DNA of 64,000 bases from Stemphylium vesicarium (Eukaryota; Ascomycota; Dothideomycetes; Pleosporales; Pleosporaceae), in contig QXCR01000036.1 in NCBI GenBank assembly GCA_004380135.1, positions 1 to 64,000 on the forward strand. The letters are read 5' to 3'. Both the position numbers and the translations under genes were made by a program. This document shows positions 53,214 to 62,592 of the stretch, in pieces; the first letter of the stretch is position 1, and the number at the start of each line of letters is the position of its first letter. Under the pieces are notes generated by a model, which did not search any database, had not been told where the DNA came from, and was given only the letters and a program-made list of their open reading frames with translations.

Positions 53214-55299
53214 TTACTTATCGAAAGAGTTCCGCAGTTTCTCAAAGTGCTCTCTTGTTTCTTCCCCAAGCTTTCCTTCGACATCGGCTAGAATCGTGCA
53301 GACCAAACTGTAGTTGTTGCAAAGGAACCTGTCTTTTTTCCTTGCATCGCTAATTCCCTTGCTGAGCTTGGTGAGGTAGGCGTCGTACTCGCTCCTTAGC
53401 CGGCTCACAGACACGCTGACCGGTTCGTCATCGCCTGCTTCAGACGAAAGCGCTAAGATGCCCTGTAGCAGATTTGCGAACTTTTGCGTGAGAGGAGTCG
53501 GTGCTGTTGAAGTGGTGTTGGAGGAGCTTGAAGATAGTAGTGCTGCCCCTGTAGAGGGACGGCCAGGTAGTGATGCGGTGACTTTCTGAAGTGAAGTGCA
53601 GTGCATGTCCAGAACCTGCTGGAAACGCGGCCACAGTAACATGTTCGTTGCGTTGATGTAGCCCTCAACGGTCGGTACTTTTCTTCGCTGTAGCTCAAAA
53701 GCAAAATGCTGATTGAGTCGCACACAGAGTAGAATACCGAGTGTGTCAGTGGTGGCTTCTACAAGCGATTTGGTGACTGCTTGACCGACTGCTAGTGTAG
53801 GCTCGAAAATAGAGTTGAAAGTCCGTGAGATGGCATGAAAGTTGTGGGAAGGAGCAAAGTATGTGGTTATAAAGGTATACTCGAAACAAGCATTATCGAT
53901 GAGAGCAAGATTGAAGCTGCGAAAGGGTACTTCTAGGTAGTGGGCTGATTTCTCGTCCTCGGCTACGTTCGCAGGCAGAGCATTGACAGAAGAGCTCTTC
54001 AGGGCGTCGCGGCGGCGGCCTAGTGAAAAGGCATCATAGGTAACTGGCGCATTTCGCGATTGGCCAAGCAGCGTACCGCTTCTTCTGGCGTTTGGATCTT
54101 CACCCAAAACATCGTATTTGTCCATGGCATGCACCTTGATCTTCTCAAGCGCTACCCGATACCGGCTAAAGTGGTTGAGGTAGTACCAACGCATTGTGTA
54201 AATGTATGCTTGCGCAATCTGCTGCGCGAGCTCGACGTGGTGTCTTGCCAAAAAACCATATAGATCCTTGTATTTCAAGAATGCTTGTTGTTGGATGATT
54301 TGTGCATTGATAGAGGGGGAGCGGATGGCCTTGATTTGCGCCACTATGTAGTCTCGTATTCGTTCAACTGCGCGGTGAGTGAGGTCATCCAGCAAAGGTT
54401 TCACGTCCTTGACAGCCATTAGGTCTGGGTGGTCCTGGGCCTTGTCATTGATCGTTTTGGACCGCTTCTCGACTTCTGCAAGAGCGTGCACGAAACCCTC
54501 GTCGACAGGGCCCTCGGCGATTTTGCGAACGACAGCTGGAGAGATGCTAATGTCTTCTACCGCAGGCCCCAACAGCTTCTCAACCACTTTACGGTTTTCC
54601 AGTTTGGTGTTCAGGGCAATCGATCGGTTCTGGAGGGATTCAATCTCAGCCGACACTGCCTCGAGGTCTGACTGGAAGTTTGTAAGGTTTGCTTCAACCG
54701 ACTTGAGCACCTCATCGCACGCCAGTATGGACTTGTGTAGATCCTCAAACTTGTCCTTGTCCTTGTCATCTGGAGGCACAATGAGCAAAGACACGCGACA
54801 CGGAATGCAAACACGTACATTCTTCAACTGACTGTGCGCCATATGTATGTACAGGAGTGGGTGGCTGTTGTTCAGCTGCTCTCTCAGCCACAAAGTCTTG
54901 CAAGCTCAGACCCTGGAAATCAACATGCTCTTCCAATTCTTCCGGTTTTCGGAGCGTGTTGCCGACGCCGTCCCCGTCTGTCGCGGGCACGTTGCGCGGT
55001 GGACCACCCATTATCGACTCGAGCACGTGTATAGGATGGGGCACGTTTGGGGGAGCTCCGCCGGTCTGCCGCCTGCGTAGTCCGCCATTGGGCAGGCGCG
55101 CAGCTAGTGGCAAGCTCGCGGTTGATGCATTGGGCGACACGAGCGGCGTCAGTGAAGAGGAGCGCGGGTTCAAGCCAGGTCTCACGGGCTGGGCTGGTGC
55201 CGGGTAGCCCCTTCGAGGAGCCGGCGAGCGAGATTCGTGTCGCGGCGGCGGCGTGCCGGCGGGAGTCGAATACGATGAAAGCCTATCCAGTCCCCACAT
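53214..55299 (-). CDS. VPS52: Vps52/Sac2, GARP tethering complex subunit
   Basis: Exons 55299-54819 and 54769-53214, with intron 54770-54818, encode 678 residues. The first about 150 residues are Pro/Ser/Arg-rich and disordered, ending in the conserved LEEHVDFQGLSLQDFVAE. After the junction (SVEEYDKDKDKFEDLHKSIL) comes the Vps52 coiled coil ILACDEVLKSVEANLTNFQS. Next are the helical-rod motifs INAQIIQQQAFLKYKDLYGF and LAQQIAQAYIYTMRWYYLNH. The C-terminus FLCNNYSLVCTILADVEGKL also fits. GARP (Vps51-54) tethers endosome-derived vesicles at the trans-Golgi. A COG subunit was considered, but the IQQQAFLKYK block is specific to Vps52. It is divergent from eIF5A by 318 bp. Confidence 0.9.
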
Positions 55300-55617
55300 G
55301 TCGGATCTATATCAGGGCAGAATTACTTCACGGGCGCGTAGAGAAGAGGTCAGGTCGTTACAGGCGAGTGAGGACAAGCTCCATGGCCCTTACCATACAT
55401 CTGGCACGCGAGGACGCCGGCGATTGTTTAATCCGACGCTAGGCAGGGATATGCTAGCGCCGCCTTGCCCCTCGCGCCTGCCCAAAATCAAAATCCAGAC
55501 ACGCAGACTTCTCTCTCCATCTCCATTAAAGGACCGCTGCCCACCCCACTGCTCTTCGACCAGCAGCCCGACTTCACACTCTTCCTCACCCGTCGCAAAC
55601 AACTCTCATTCATCACC
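55300..55617. promoter_or_regulatory. Shared promoter region, VPS52 / eIF5A
   Basis: 318 bp between divergent starts. The half near eIF5A is pyrimidine-rich (CTTCTCTCTCCATCTCC and similar), as is common for highly expressed translation genes in moulds. No specific factor site assigned. Confidence 0.5.
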
Positions 55618-56342
55618 ATGGCCGACGACGCGCAGGTACGTTCCCGAGGACCCCCAACCCCGCATGTGCTCTTTACCCCACCCTGCCGAGCATCGTCGCC
55701 AGTTGCGCCCCGACGGCCTGGTCTCTTGCGCCTCCTGTCCGCGCCCTGTACTGACTGTTATCTGTAGCATGAGCACACCTTCGATAGCGCCGATGCCGGT
55801 GCCTCGACCACCTACCCCATGCAGTGCTCTGCTCTGAGGAAGAACGGCTTCGTCTGCATCAAGAACCGCCCTTGCAAGATCGTCGACATGAGCACTTCCA
55901 AGACCGGAAAGCACGGTCACGCCAAGGTCCATCTGGTCGCCATTGACATCTTCACCAGCAAGAAGCTTGAAGAACTCTGCCCGTCCACCCACAACATGGA
56001 CGTCCCCAACGTCAGCCGTCGCGAGTACCAGCTCGTAAGTAGCCTCATGCGTCCCTCACGCACCGCATCCCTCGGCTAACAAGGCATTCAGCTCGACGTC
56101 ACTGACGACGACTTCCTCTCCCTCATGTCGGACGATGGCAGCACCAAGGACGACGTCAAGGTTCCCGACGGTGAGGTTGGTGACAAGATCAGGAAGATGT
56201 TCACCGATGAAGGAAAGGACACCAGTAAGTCACCCATCAAATCATATGACTGCCCACCCATACTGACCTACAATTAGACGTCATTGTCCTTACCGCCATG
56301 GGTGAGGAGGCTTGCATTGACGCCAAGGAGGCTCCCAAATAA
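55618..56342 (+). CDS. Translation factor eIF5A
   Basis: Exons 55618-55635, 55768-56034, 56092-56224 and 56278-56342 encode 160 residues. The first exon codes only MADDAQ. The hypusine site is K54 in STSKTGKHGHAK, fully conserved. The C-terminal OB-fold part (LDVTDDDFLSLMSDDGSTKD; NVIVLTAMGEEACIDAKEAP) is complete. eIF5A, once hypusinated by deoxyhypusine synthase and hydroxylase, helps ribosomes through Pro-rich and other slow stretches and in termination. The first intron (132 nt) is the longest, as often seen in the 5' introns of strongly expressed fungal genes. Confidence 0.98.
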
Positions 56343-56904
56343 ATGACTAGTTGGTTATGTAGACTGTTTGGCAGGAAGCGAGGCGCGGAATGCGAACAGG
56401 TTACGGTTGGGGCTGCGACACTCTTTGCATACCTTGTGCAAAGTTGCAGCCCTGTGGCAAGCGTAGCACTCTCCAGTGCGTGCGTTTTGCGAGAGTTTCT
56501 ACGGACGGATTTGGCTTCTTTGCATTGCCATGTGTGGGAAACGTATCACGAATCATTTCCCTTCCTAGATATATCCCTTACGCTTACGGCAATGAATAAA
56601 AGGTGATGATGTTACGGCAATTGCCCATTTTCCCATTGGCTGGTTGAGCTTGGTGATGGCAATTTTTGTTTTCGCGCTAGTGAAAGCGAACTTCGACTCG
56701 AACGTTTGGTGCTGCTCACAGTGTGCAACTTCCAGCCTACGACTTCCACTTTCAGAACGAACACTTGAGCGCCTATCCAAATCGAGCGCGCTTCGCTGCA
56801 TTCGCTGATACAGTATCTGTTGATAGCGCAACTTATGCATCTTCGATGAAGTTGCGTGCATCGGCGCTAACGAAATAGAGTAGCCGAAGAGAGCAGGCCA
56901 TTCC
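56343..56904. other. Intergenic: eIF5A 3' flank and Rrn7 promoter
   Basis: 562 bp between two plus-strand genes. Short frames on both strands have no protein character. Nothing else recognised. Confidence 0.5.
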
Positions 56905-58521
56905 ATGGCGACCAAAGGTCCCGTTTGTGGCGTCGAAAATTGCCGTTCAAGACGCTACGAAGAGGGCGAGGATGGATACCTGTATTGCCAGAACGGACAT
57001 CAGCAAGCCGGTCTAGTGCGCGGAGAAGACGACGACGATTATGTATCGGCCGCCCGGACGGTTACCCGCAAGAAGAAGACAGCGGATGAGGATGACAAAA
57101 CAACGAACAAGATCTACAGAGGCCCACAAGCTTTTGGCCTTTATCTGAAATCCCTACAACTCATATTACGGCATCAAATATGGTTCTTGACACGGGATAG
57201 AGGATTGCCCGCTGAACTCGAAACCATAATCTACAATCTTTGGGCACTGCGCATCGCCCAACTTGAAGACAAGATCGCGTCCAACCAAGTCCCATCATCA
57301 AACTCTCAGTCCCAGTCTCAGGTTTTCAATACCCTGGAAAGCGAAGAGGATGCTACAAACACGGAGAAAGGACATATCAGTAGTGTCAAAGGAAAGCGAG
57401 GCAAGAAACTGTCTGCTACGCCTAACCTAAACGATTGCCTATTACTCTGCTACCTTGGCATGACAACACTCAGACTGCCTTTCACCCCCGGCGACATTTA
57501 TGCATGGATCACCGATGGTAAGCTGGCTTATCGCAGAGCTATCAAGCTACTGCCACTTACTATGAGAGACCGTCTACCACCTGTCTATCGCGCCGTTCTC
57601 GACCCTAGCGCGCCGCTCACATACACGCGATTCTACAAGACGCTCACAGATTTGCAAATAAGCTATGATATGGACCACGGTATCCTCTGGCCGCCTCTAA
57701 ATTTCCCGCTGCTGCTCTTCCGCTACCTTAAAGAGCTTGCATTGCCACTAGAACTGTACGATGCGACAAGACGACTTGGAGACTTACTTGGCCACGAATT
57801 TGCCCCACATTACGAGGGCAAGAAACGATTGGGTTTACGACATCTTCCCGAAGCGCAACTAATCAGCTGTCTCATTGTCTGCATCAAGGTGCTTTATCCA
57901 TTCGATCATCAAAAACGCTCCTCAGAGTCTCTGACAGGACATACCGTGACAGCGATGGATTGGGACGTGTGGTGCAATGAGATGAATGTCATGAATGATA
58001 GCCCGCGGGAGGACACTGGGCGCTTTACAAGCGAGGAACTGACGAATCTCCAAGAAAAAGACGTCTTGTCTATGGCTTCCGAGGAGATGGACCAGTACCT
58101 TGATTTTTACGCGGACACATTTCTCGACGACGCGGAGATACAACGGACCAAGGACACTGACGACTTCCGAAATGCATTGTACAACATGTTTCCCATCGAC
58201 AGCGAGATCAAACACCCGCCAAAACAGGTCGCCGGCGAAACGTCTCTGCAGCGGAAGTTGGACGTTGTCAAAGCGGTCCACAATGCTATGGGGATAGTGC
58301 CGGAAGCGACAGATGGAGACGGAAGACATTTGCGACCAGGACAAGCGTACCCATTATGGAAGACAGAGCATGAGCTTCCAGAGGCTGCAAAGGTACTTTA
58401 TGAGAAGTCTGCAAGACTGGCGGGATTATCAATGAATATGCTTCTGTTGGCAGTGGGATTTACTGAAGCGAGAGTGGAACAGTGGAAAAGGGCGCAGAGG
58501 ATTTCTGAAGTGGGAAGATAA
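56905..58521 (+). CDS. RRN7: RNA polymerase I initiation factor Rrn7/TAF1B type
   Basis: Single exon, 538 residues. The N-terminus holds a zinc ribbon: C8 and C13 in VCGVENCRSRRY, and the second pair in LYCQNGH (C28, H32). A B-reader-like acidic linker follows (RGEDDDDYVS), then two cyclin-like folds beginning YRGPQAFGLYLKSLQLILRH, with NDCLLLCYLGMTTLRLPFTP and GLRHLPEAQLISCLIVCIKV in the second. This is the layout of Rrn7 (yeast core factor) and human TAF1B, TFIIB-like proteins that place Pol I on the rDNA promoter in the nucleolus. The start is the first ATG, directly before the zinc ribbon. Confidence 0.9.
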   Translation: MATKGPVCGVENCRSRRYEEGEDGYLYCQNGHQQAGLVRGEDDDDYVSAARTVTRKKKTADEDDKTTNKIYRGPQAFGLYLKSLQLILRHQIWFLTRDRGLPAELETIIYNLWALRIAQLEDKIASNQVPSSNSQSQSQVFNTLESEEDATNTEKGHISSVKGKRGKKLSATPNLNDCLLLCYLGMTTLRLPFTPGDIYAWITDGKLAYRRAIKLLPLTMRDRLPPVYRAVLDPSAPLTYTRFYKTLTDLQISYDMDHGILWPPLNFPLLLFRYLKELALPLELYDATRRLGDLLGHEFAPHYEGKKRLGLRHLPEAQLISCLIVCIKVLYPFDHQKRSSESLTGHTVTAMDWDVWCNEMNVMNDSPREDTGRFTSEELTNLQEKDVLSMASEEMDQYLDFYADTFLDDAEIQRTKDTDDFRNALYNMFPIDSEIKHPPKQVAGETSLQRKLDVVKAVHNAMGIVPEATDGDGRHLRPGQAYPLWKTEHELPEAAKVLYEKSARLAGLSMNMLLLAVGFTEARVEQWKRAQRISEVGR

Positions 58522-59046
58522 GCGCTATCGAATTGGCTGATGTCGCATATCGTCTGTCGCTAGTTCCAATAAGAGCGCTGAATTTAGTAATGTATCTTTG
58601 TTCATGAACGAAACCACCAAAAACAAGAAATAGCTATCGGAATGACAAGCAGGCTCTCCCATACGTGTCAAGCTCTTCCAAGGTCACGTTTGTGTGCACA
58701 ATGTATCTCGATGCCGGCAGACCTTCCTGTGAATACGAGATCGAGCCTGTTGTGATGTACCCAGTTAGATGATATCAGTGTTCCAAGCGACGACTCCCCT
58801 AGATAACCACATCGCTATATGCACACGAATGTTTAAGGAAACTCGGCCCGTAGCCGGAAATGACCGATTCCCAATGCAGGGATTCCTCGATGCCCGCGAT
58901 GAAAGACCTCGCACGTGAGAGGCGGGCGCTAGTCGCTTAGACGTTAGGGCGCAAAGCTCGGACGCCCACACTGCCAATTCGTTCTTCCACCTCGCCTCGC
59001 TATCAATCGACGAACTTCGACACCAAGATCCAGCAACACCGCAAGC
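58522..59046. promoter_or_regulatory. Rrn7 3' flank and ubiquitin-L40 promoter
   Basis: 525 bp between two plus-strand genes. The part near 58970-59046 is C/T-rich and likely the ubiquitin-L40 leader. No RNA gene recognised. Confidence 0.5.
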
Positions 59047-59663
59047 ATGCAGATCTTCGTGAAGACCCGTACGTTGCATAGTAACATTATTATTGTTGGA
59101 ACTATACTAAAGGCGCTGCAGTGACGGGCAAGACGATCACCCTCGAGGTGGAGTCCTCTGACACCATCGGTACGCATACTCTTCAGCGACAGACGACGGC
59201 AGCGCAACGCATCGCATCGCACGCGGCGCTCGCCAGGCGATGAATTTGGCAGGAACTCGGGGCTGACAGTACGGGCAGACAACGTCAAGTCCAAGATCCA
59301 GGACAAGGAGGGCATTCCCCCGGACCAACAGCGTTTGATCTTCGCCGGAAAGCAACTCGAGGATGGCCGCACCCTTTCCGACTACAACATTCAGAAGGAG
59401 TCGACACTCCACCTGGTCCTCCGTCTCCGTGGTGGTATCATTGAGCCTTCGCTCAAGGCCCTTGCCTCCAAGTACAACTGCGACAAGATGATCTGCCGCA
59501 AGTGCTACGCACGCCTACCACCGAGGGCTGTCAACTGCGTACGTCATCACGTTGCCCGATGAGAAAGATCGGAGCAAAGTCGGATCGTATGCTAACAGTC
59601 AAACAGCGCAAGAAGAAATGCGGTCACACCAACCAGCTCCGCCCCAAGAAGAAGCTCAAATAG
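59047..59663 (+). CDS. Ubiquitin-ribosomal protein L40 (eL40) fusion
   Basis: Exons 59047-59068, 59122-59169, 59279-59538 and 59607-59663 encode 128 residues: ubiquitin 1-76 ending LRLRGG, then a 52-residue eL40 part (IIEPSLKALASKYNCDKMIC). The L40 zinc site is C96, C99, C110 and C115, shared between the last two exons. Ubiquitin lysines, including K48 (FAGKQLEDG), are intact. Processing by deubiquitinases frees both parts. eL40 joins the large ribosomal subunit late. Three introns break the ubiquitin part after codons 7 and 23 and at Cys110, a layout common to filamentous ascomycetes. Confidence 0.98.
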
Positions 59664-60963
59664 ACGATTCGCTCCTATCGGCGTCTGGCGAAGAGAGTAT
59701 CGGGGTCGGTGGAAACGAATTGCAACGATTGCATGCGATAGATATGAGGGCAAGGTCACTACTACTACTTTCGTAGCACATGCCACCATCAACGGCGTGC
59801 TTGTCTTGTCTCCGATTTGAGACTTCATGAAGGGAACCGGGCATGTAGAGTGAATCGATTCAAATTCAAACACCAACCAGCTTCGATTCTTTCGTTTCGA
59901 GCAATGCCCTGGCACTTGTGCTGGGTTGTGACCGTGCCATGTAGGCTGACTGTCAGTGGTACGAATCACGTGACGACGTGTCGTAATCGCACCACTATGA
60001 CGTCATGTGTCACCCTTTGCAAAGCTCGGTAGACAGCCAAACATGAATTCTGTCAGGCTGTAGATGAAGGCGATTTTCCATATGCCAACCAGCTGTTGTG
60101 TAGAATGACGTCTAGGGGCCGTTGGATGACTCGGCAAGAACGGCTTATCAGGACGAGCACTCCAGATAAAGGCCTACGAAAAAGCACAATGGTGCGGGGC
60201 AGGCCAATTTCAATCAAACGCATGCTTCACCATCTCGATACAGGAACGATTCATTTCCAGCAACTTTTCTTTATTTTGAGATTTAATCGTACTGAAGACA
60301 TGGCACAATCTTACTACACATGCAAACAAAATGTTTATGCAGGAGAAAGAAAGCAAAACATAAAACAACCGAAGAGATCCTAGAAAAACACGCACATGTA
60401 CCCCTCGCCTGACGCTGACGATGGAAAAGAGTCATCAGCAATATCCTTTCCCCCGCACCCTTGATTTCCACGCCAAAAATGTCGTAAGCCTCTGTATTCG
60501 TGTATCACCAGAGAGAGACGCTCAGCACAAAGTCATGAGGACTGCCTTATCCAACCCGCATCAGTGAACGGGTGGAATATTGTGAAAAAAAGGTAAGATG
60601 GTATGCGCACACCGATACTCCGTCGCACCCAAGAAACGTGGACATGATCGTATTGTTGCTGAGAAAACGAATCATGCGAGCAAAAGAAGCGAGAAGCAAG
60701 CAGGTGCCGAAAAAAGGGTACTTGAGTTTCCAATATACAAGGAGAAGGGCGAGGAAAAATTTGGTATCGTAACGCCTCGCTATGCAGGTAATAAAACAAA
60801 GTGTGAAGGTTGGGAAAAAGGACCAACGTGATTTGGATATCGTTTGGAAGTGTGATTGACGTCGGTGTTCGTTGCTGTGGAAGATTCGGGAGTACGTTGG
60901 GGTGGTGAACTTGGGTTCGTGCTGTAGCGTCCCAAGGAGCAAGCAGTGGTAGTGGTGAGCGGC
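59664..60963. other. Convergent intergenic region, ubiquitin-L40 / FHA gene
   Basis: 1.3 kb between convergent stop codons; probably both 3' UTRs. Open frames such as 60533-60967 minus overlap the FHA-gene stop in another frame and are not convincing. No RNA gene or repeat recognised. Confidence 0.5.
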
Positions 60964-62592
60964 TCATACGCGAGGCTTCTTCCAGTAGTATTGCTGTGAC
61001 TTGTTAGCTATACATCCTGATGAAGGCAATGAAGTGGATTTGCGATTGGTACATACCTTGTGTGTCTTCCTGACAGAACGCAGACCCGTGCTACGAGTGC
61101 CGGCAGTGATGGTCTCACGCCTCATCTGGTTTGTATCCATCTCTGGGACATAGTAGAATTCATTCTCAAGTGGCTGGCCAGCAGCGTCCTTGCCAGCACG
61201 AGGAATCTCGCCAACGCAGGGGGTGTCGTCCAAGATCCTCTTGAGGTCCTGGGTGGAGAGCTGAGGAAGGGGTGTTGAGTTACCCTCGGCGTCTTTGTCG
61301 TCTGTGCTCTTGTTAAGGCAAGCCTTCAGTTCAGCTGGAAGGTTGCTGTGTATGGCGGACAGAGGCTGCGAGTGGATGCGAGAAAAGGCCAGCTGGTTGA
61401 TGACGTGGTTCTTGATGGGCGACTCTTTGTAGCGGAGGGGCTCTGCACATCGGCGTTTGGGCGAAGGCGATACTAACGGCGCACGCACACGTGGGTTGTT
61501 GGATTGCATGGGCGTAGCTGTGTTGAAAGATGCAAGGCCGTTGAGCAGATTCTGACCAAAAGGCCCGAAGGAGTGCACGACAGGGTCATTCTCTTCATCG
61601 TTGTCGGAAAAGTCGTCGGCAGCAAAGTTGATGCTCGCCTTGGGGTCGACAGCAGCCTCTACGTCGTGACTAGTCCTTGAGCTAGTAAGAGAAGGTCGAA
61701 TAAAGGTCTGGTCTGCAGACCCAGGAGTGTTGACACTAGGGCTGGTTTCGCTGGCATCGGCATCTTCGAATACTTGGACAGGTCCTGGTTGATTGTTTGT
61801 GCTGAGGCCGGCGAAGGCAGGACGACGGACAGGGCTTTGAGAGACAGGCGAACGGGGGACTGCAGGAGGGCTAGAGCCGAAGTTTTCAGGAGCACGACGT
61901 GTTGGGGTGGGCATGCCCTCCTCTTCTGACTCCCAGGATAGCTTCGGAGTGGGGACGGATGGCCAAGCAATCATGACGCGGGTATCCTGTACATCCAACA
62001 TGATTGCCGTCTCGGGGTTCTCTGACATGTACGTATCTCCCTTGCTCAGCTCGAATATACGGCCCTTGCAGTGAATCTTTGCCCCGTTCCACCCCAGGCA
62101 CTCGACCTCGATGTAGCCATGCGGATATAGCGCGCTTGGCGCGTGGTAGGCGGCCTGGACGTGGACACGTGAAATGAGGCGATTGGTAGAAAGCTGGTAG
62201 TCGGAAGTATTGGAACTTCTGCCCATGCGCAGGATTTCGCCGTCTGCTGCGAGGTCTACCGTGGGTACAGCGCCGAGAGGGGTCCGCTCAGACAGAGCGG
62301 AGAAGGTGCGTTCAAAGCCCGGCCGGGCATGGCGGGGCGACGAGGAAATAATGTTGGTTGACGACGTTGGCTGCGGAGTCGGATAGTACTTTAGCTGCTT
62401 GGGGAAGGTTGGCGAGTCCTCCTCGAACTTGCGTTTGGACGATGTTGGGCGCGGAAACGGCGAGGAAGAGAAAGGTCCATCTTCGCCGAAGGCCGGAAGA
62501 AGTGTTGGCGTGGCCTTTCTCACCCGCTCCGACTGCAATTCTGTCGACTGGATGAGGGATTGCGGCAACGCCTTGCTGGGAGAGACGTCCAT
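60964..62592 (-). CDS. FHA-domain protein, Tos4/Plm2-like
   Basis: Exons 62592-61057 and 60993-60964, with intron 60994-61056 (GTATGT, branch CTAAC, CAG), encode 521 residues. The 30-nt last exon gives QYYWKKPRV. The FHA phosphopeptide-binding domain covers about 115-215: ILRMGRSSNTSDYQLSTNR (the GR and SxxN turn), LISRVHVQAAYH (the SRxH motif) and ECLGWNGAKI (the NG motif). The N-terminus is rich in Ser/Pro with SP/TP sites, and more follow (TPTRRAPENFG, SPVSQSPVRR), fitting CDK control. The layout resembles yeast Tos4/Plm2, which act in G1/S gene control and the DNA replication checkpoint. Orthology is likely, not proven. The basic tail GLRSVRKTHK may bind DNA. Confidence 0.75.
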   Translation of the reverse strand: MDVSPSKALPQSLIQSTELQSERVRKATPTLLPAFGEDGPFSSSPFPRPTSSKRKFEEDSPTFPKQLKYYPTPQPTSSTNIISSSPRHARPGFERTFSALSERTPLGAVPTVDLAADGEILRMGRSSNTSDYQLSTNRLISRVHVQAAYHAPSALYPHGYIEVECLGWNGAKIHCKGRIFELSKGDTYMSENPETAIMLDVQDTRVMIAWPSVPTPKLSWESEEEGMPTPTRRAPENFGSSPPAVPRSPVSQSPVRRPAFAGLSTNNQPGPVQVFEDADASETSPSVNTPGSADQTFIRPSLTSSRTSHDVEAAVDPKASINFAADDFSDNDEENDPVVHSFGPFGQNLLNGLASFNTATPMQSNNPRVRAPLVSPSPKRRCAEPLRYKESPIKNHVINQLAFSRIHSQPLSAIHSNLPAELKACLNKSTDDKDAEGNSTPLPQLSTQDLKRILDDTPCVGEIPRAGKDAAGQPLENEFYYVPEMDTNQMRRETITAGTRSTGLRSVRKTHKVCTNRKSTSLPSSGCIANKSQQYYWKKPRV

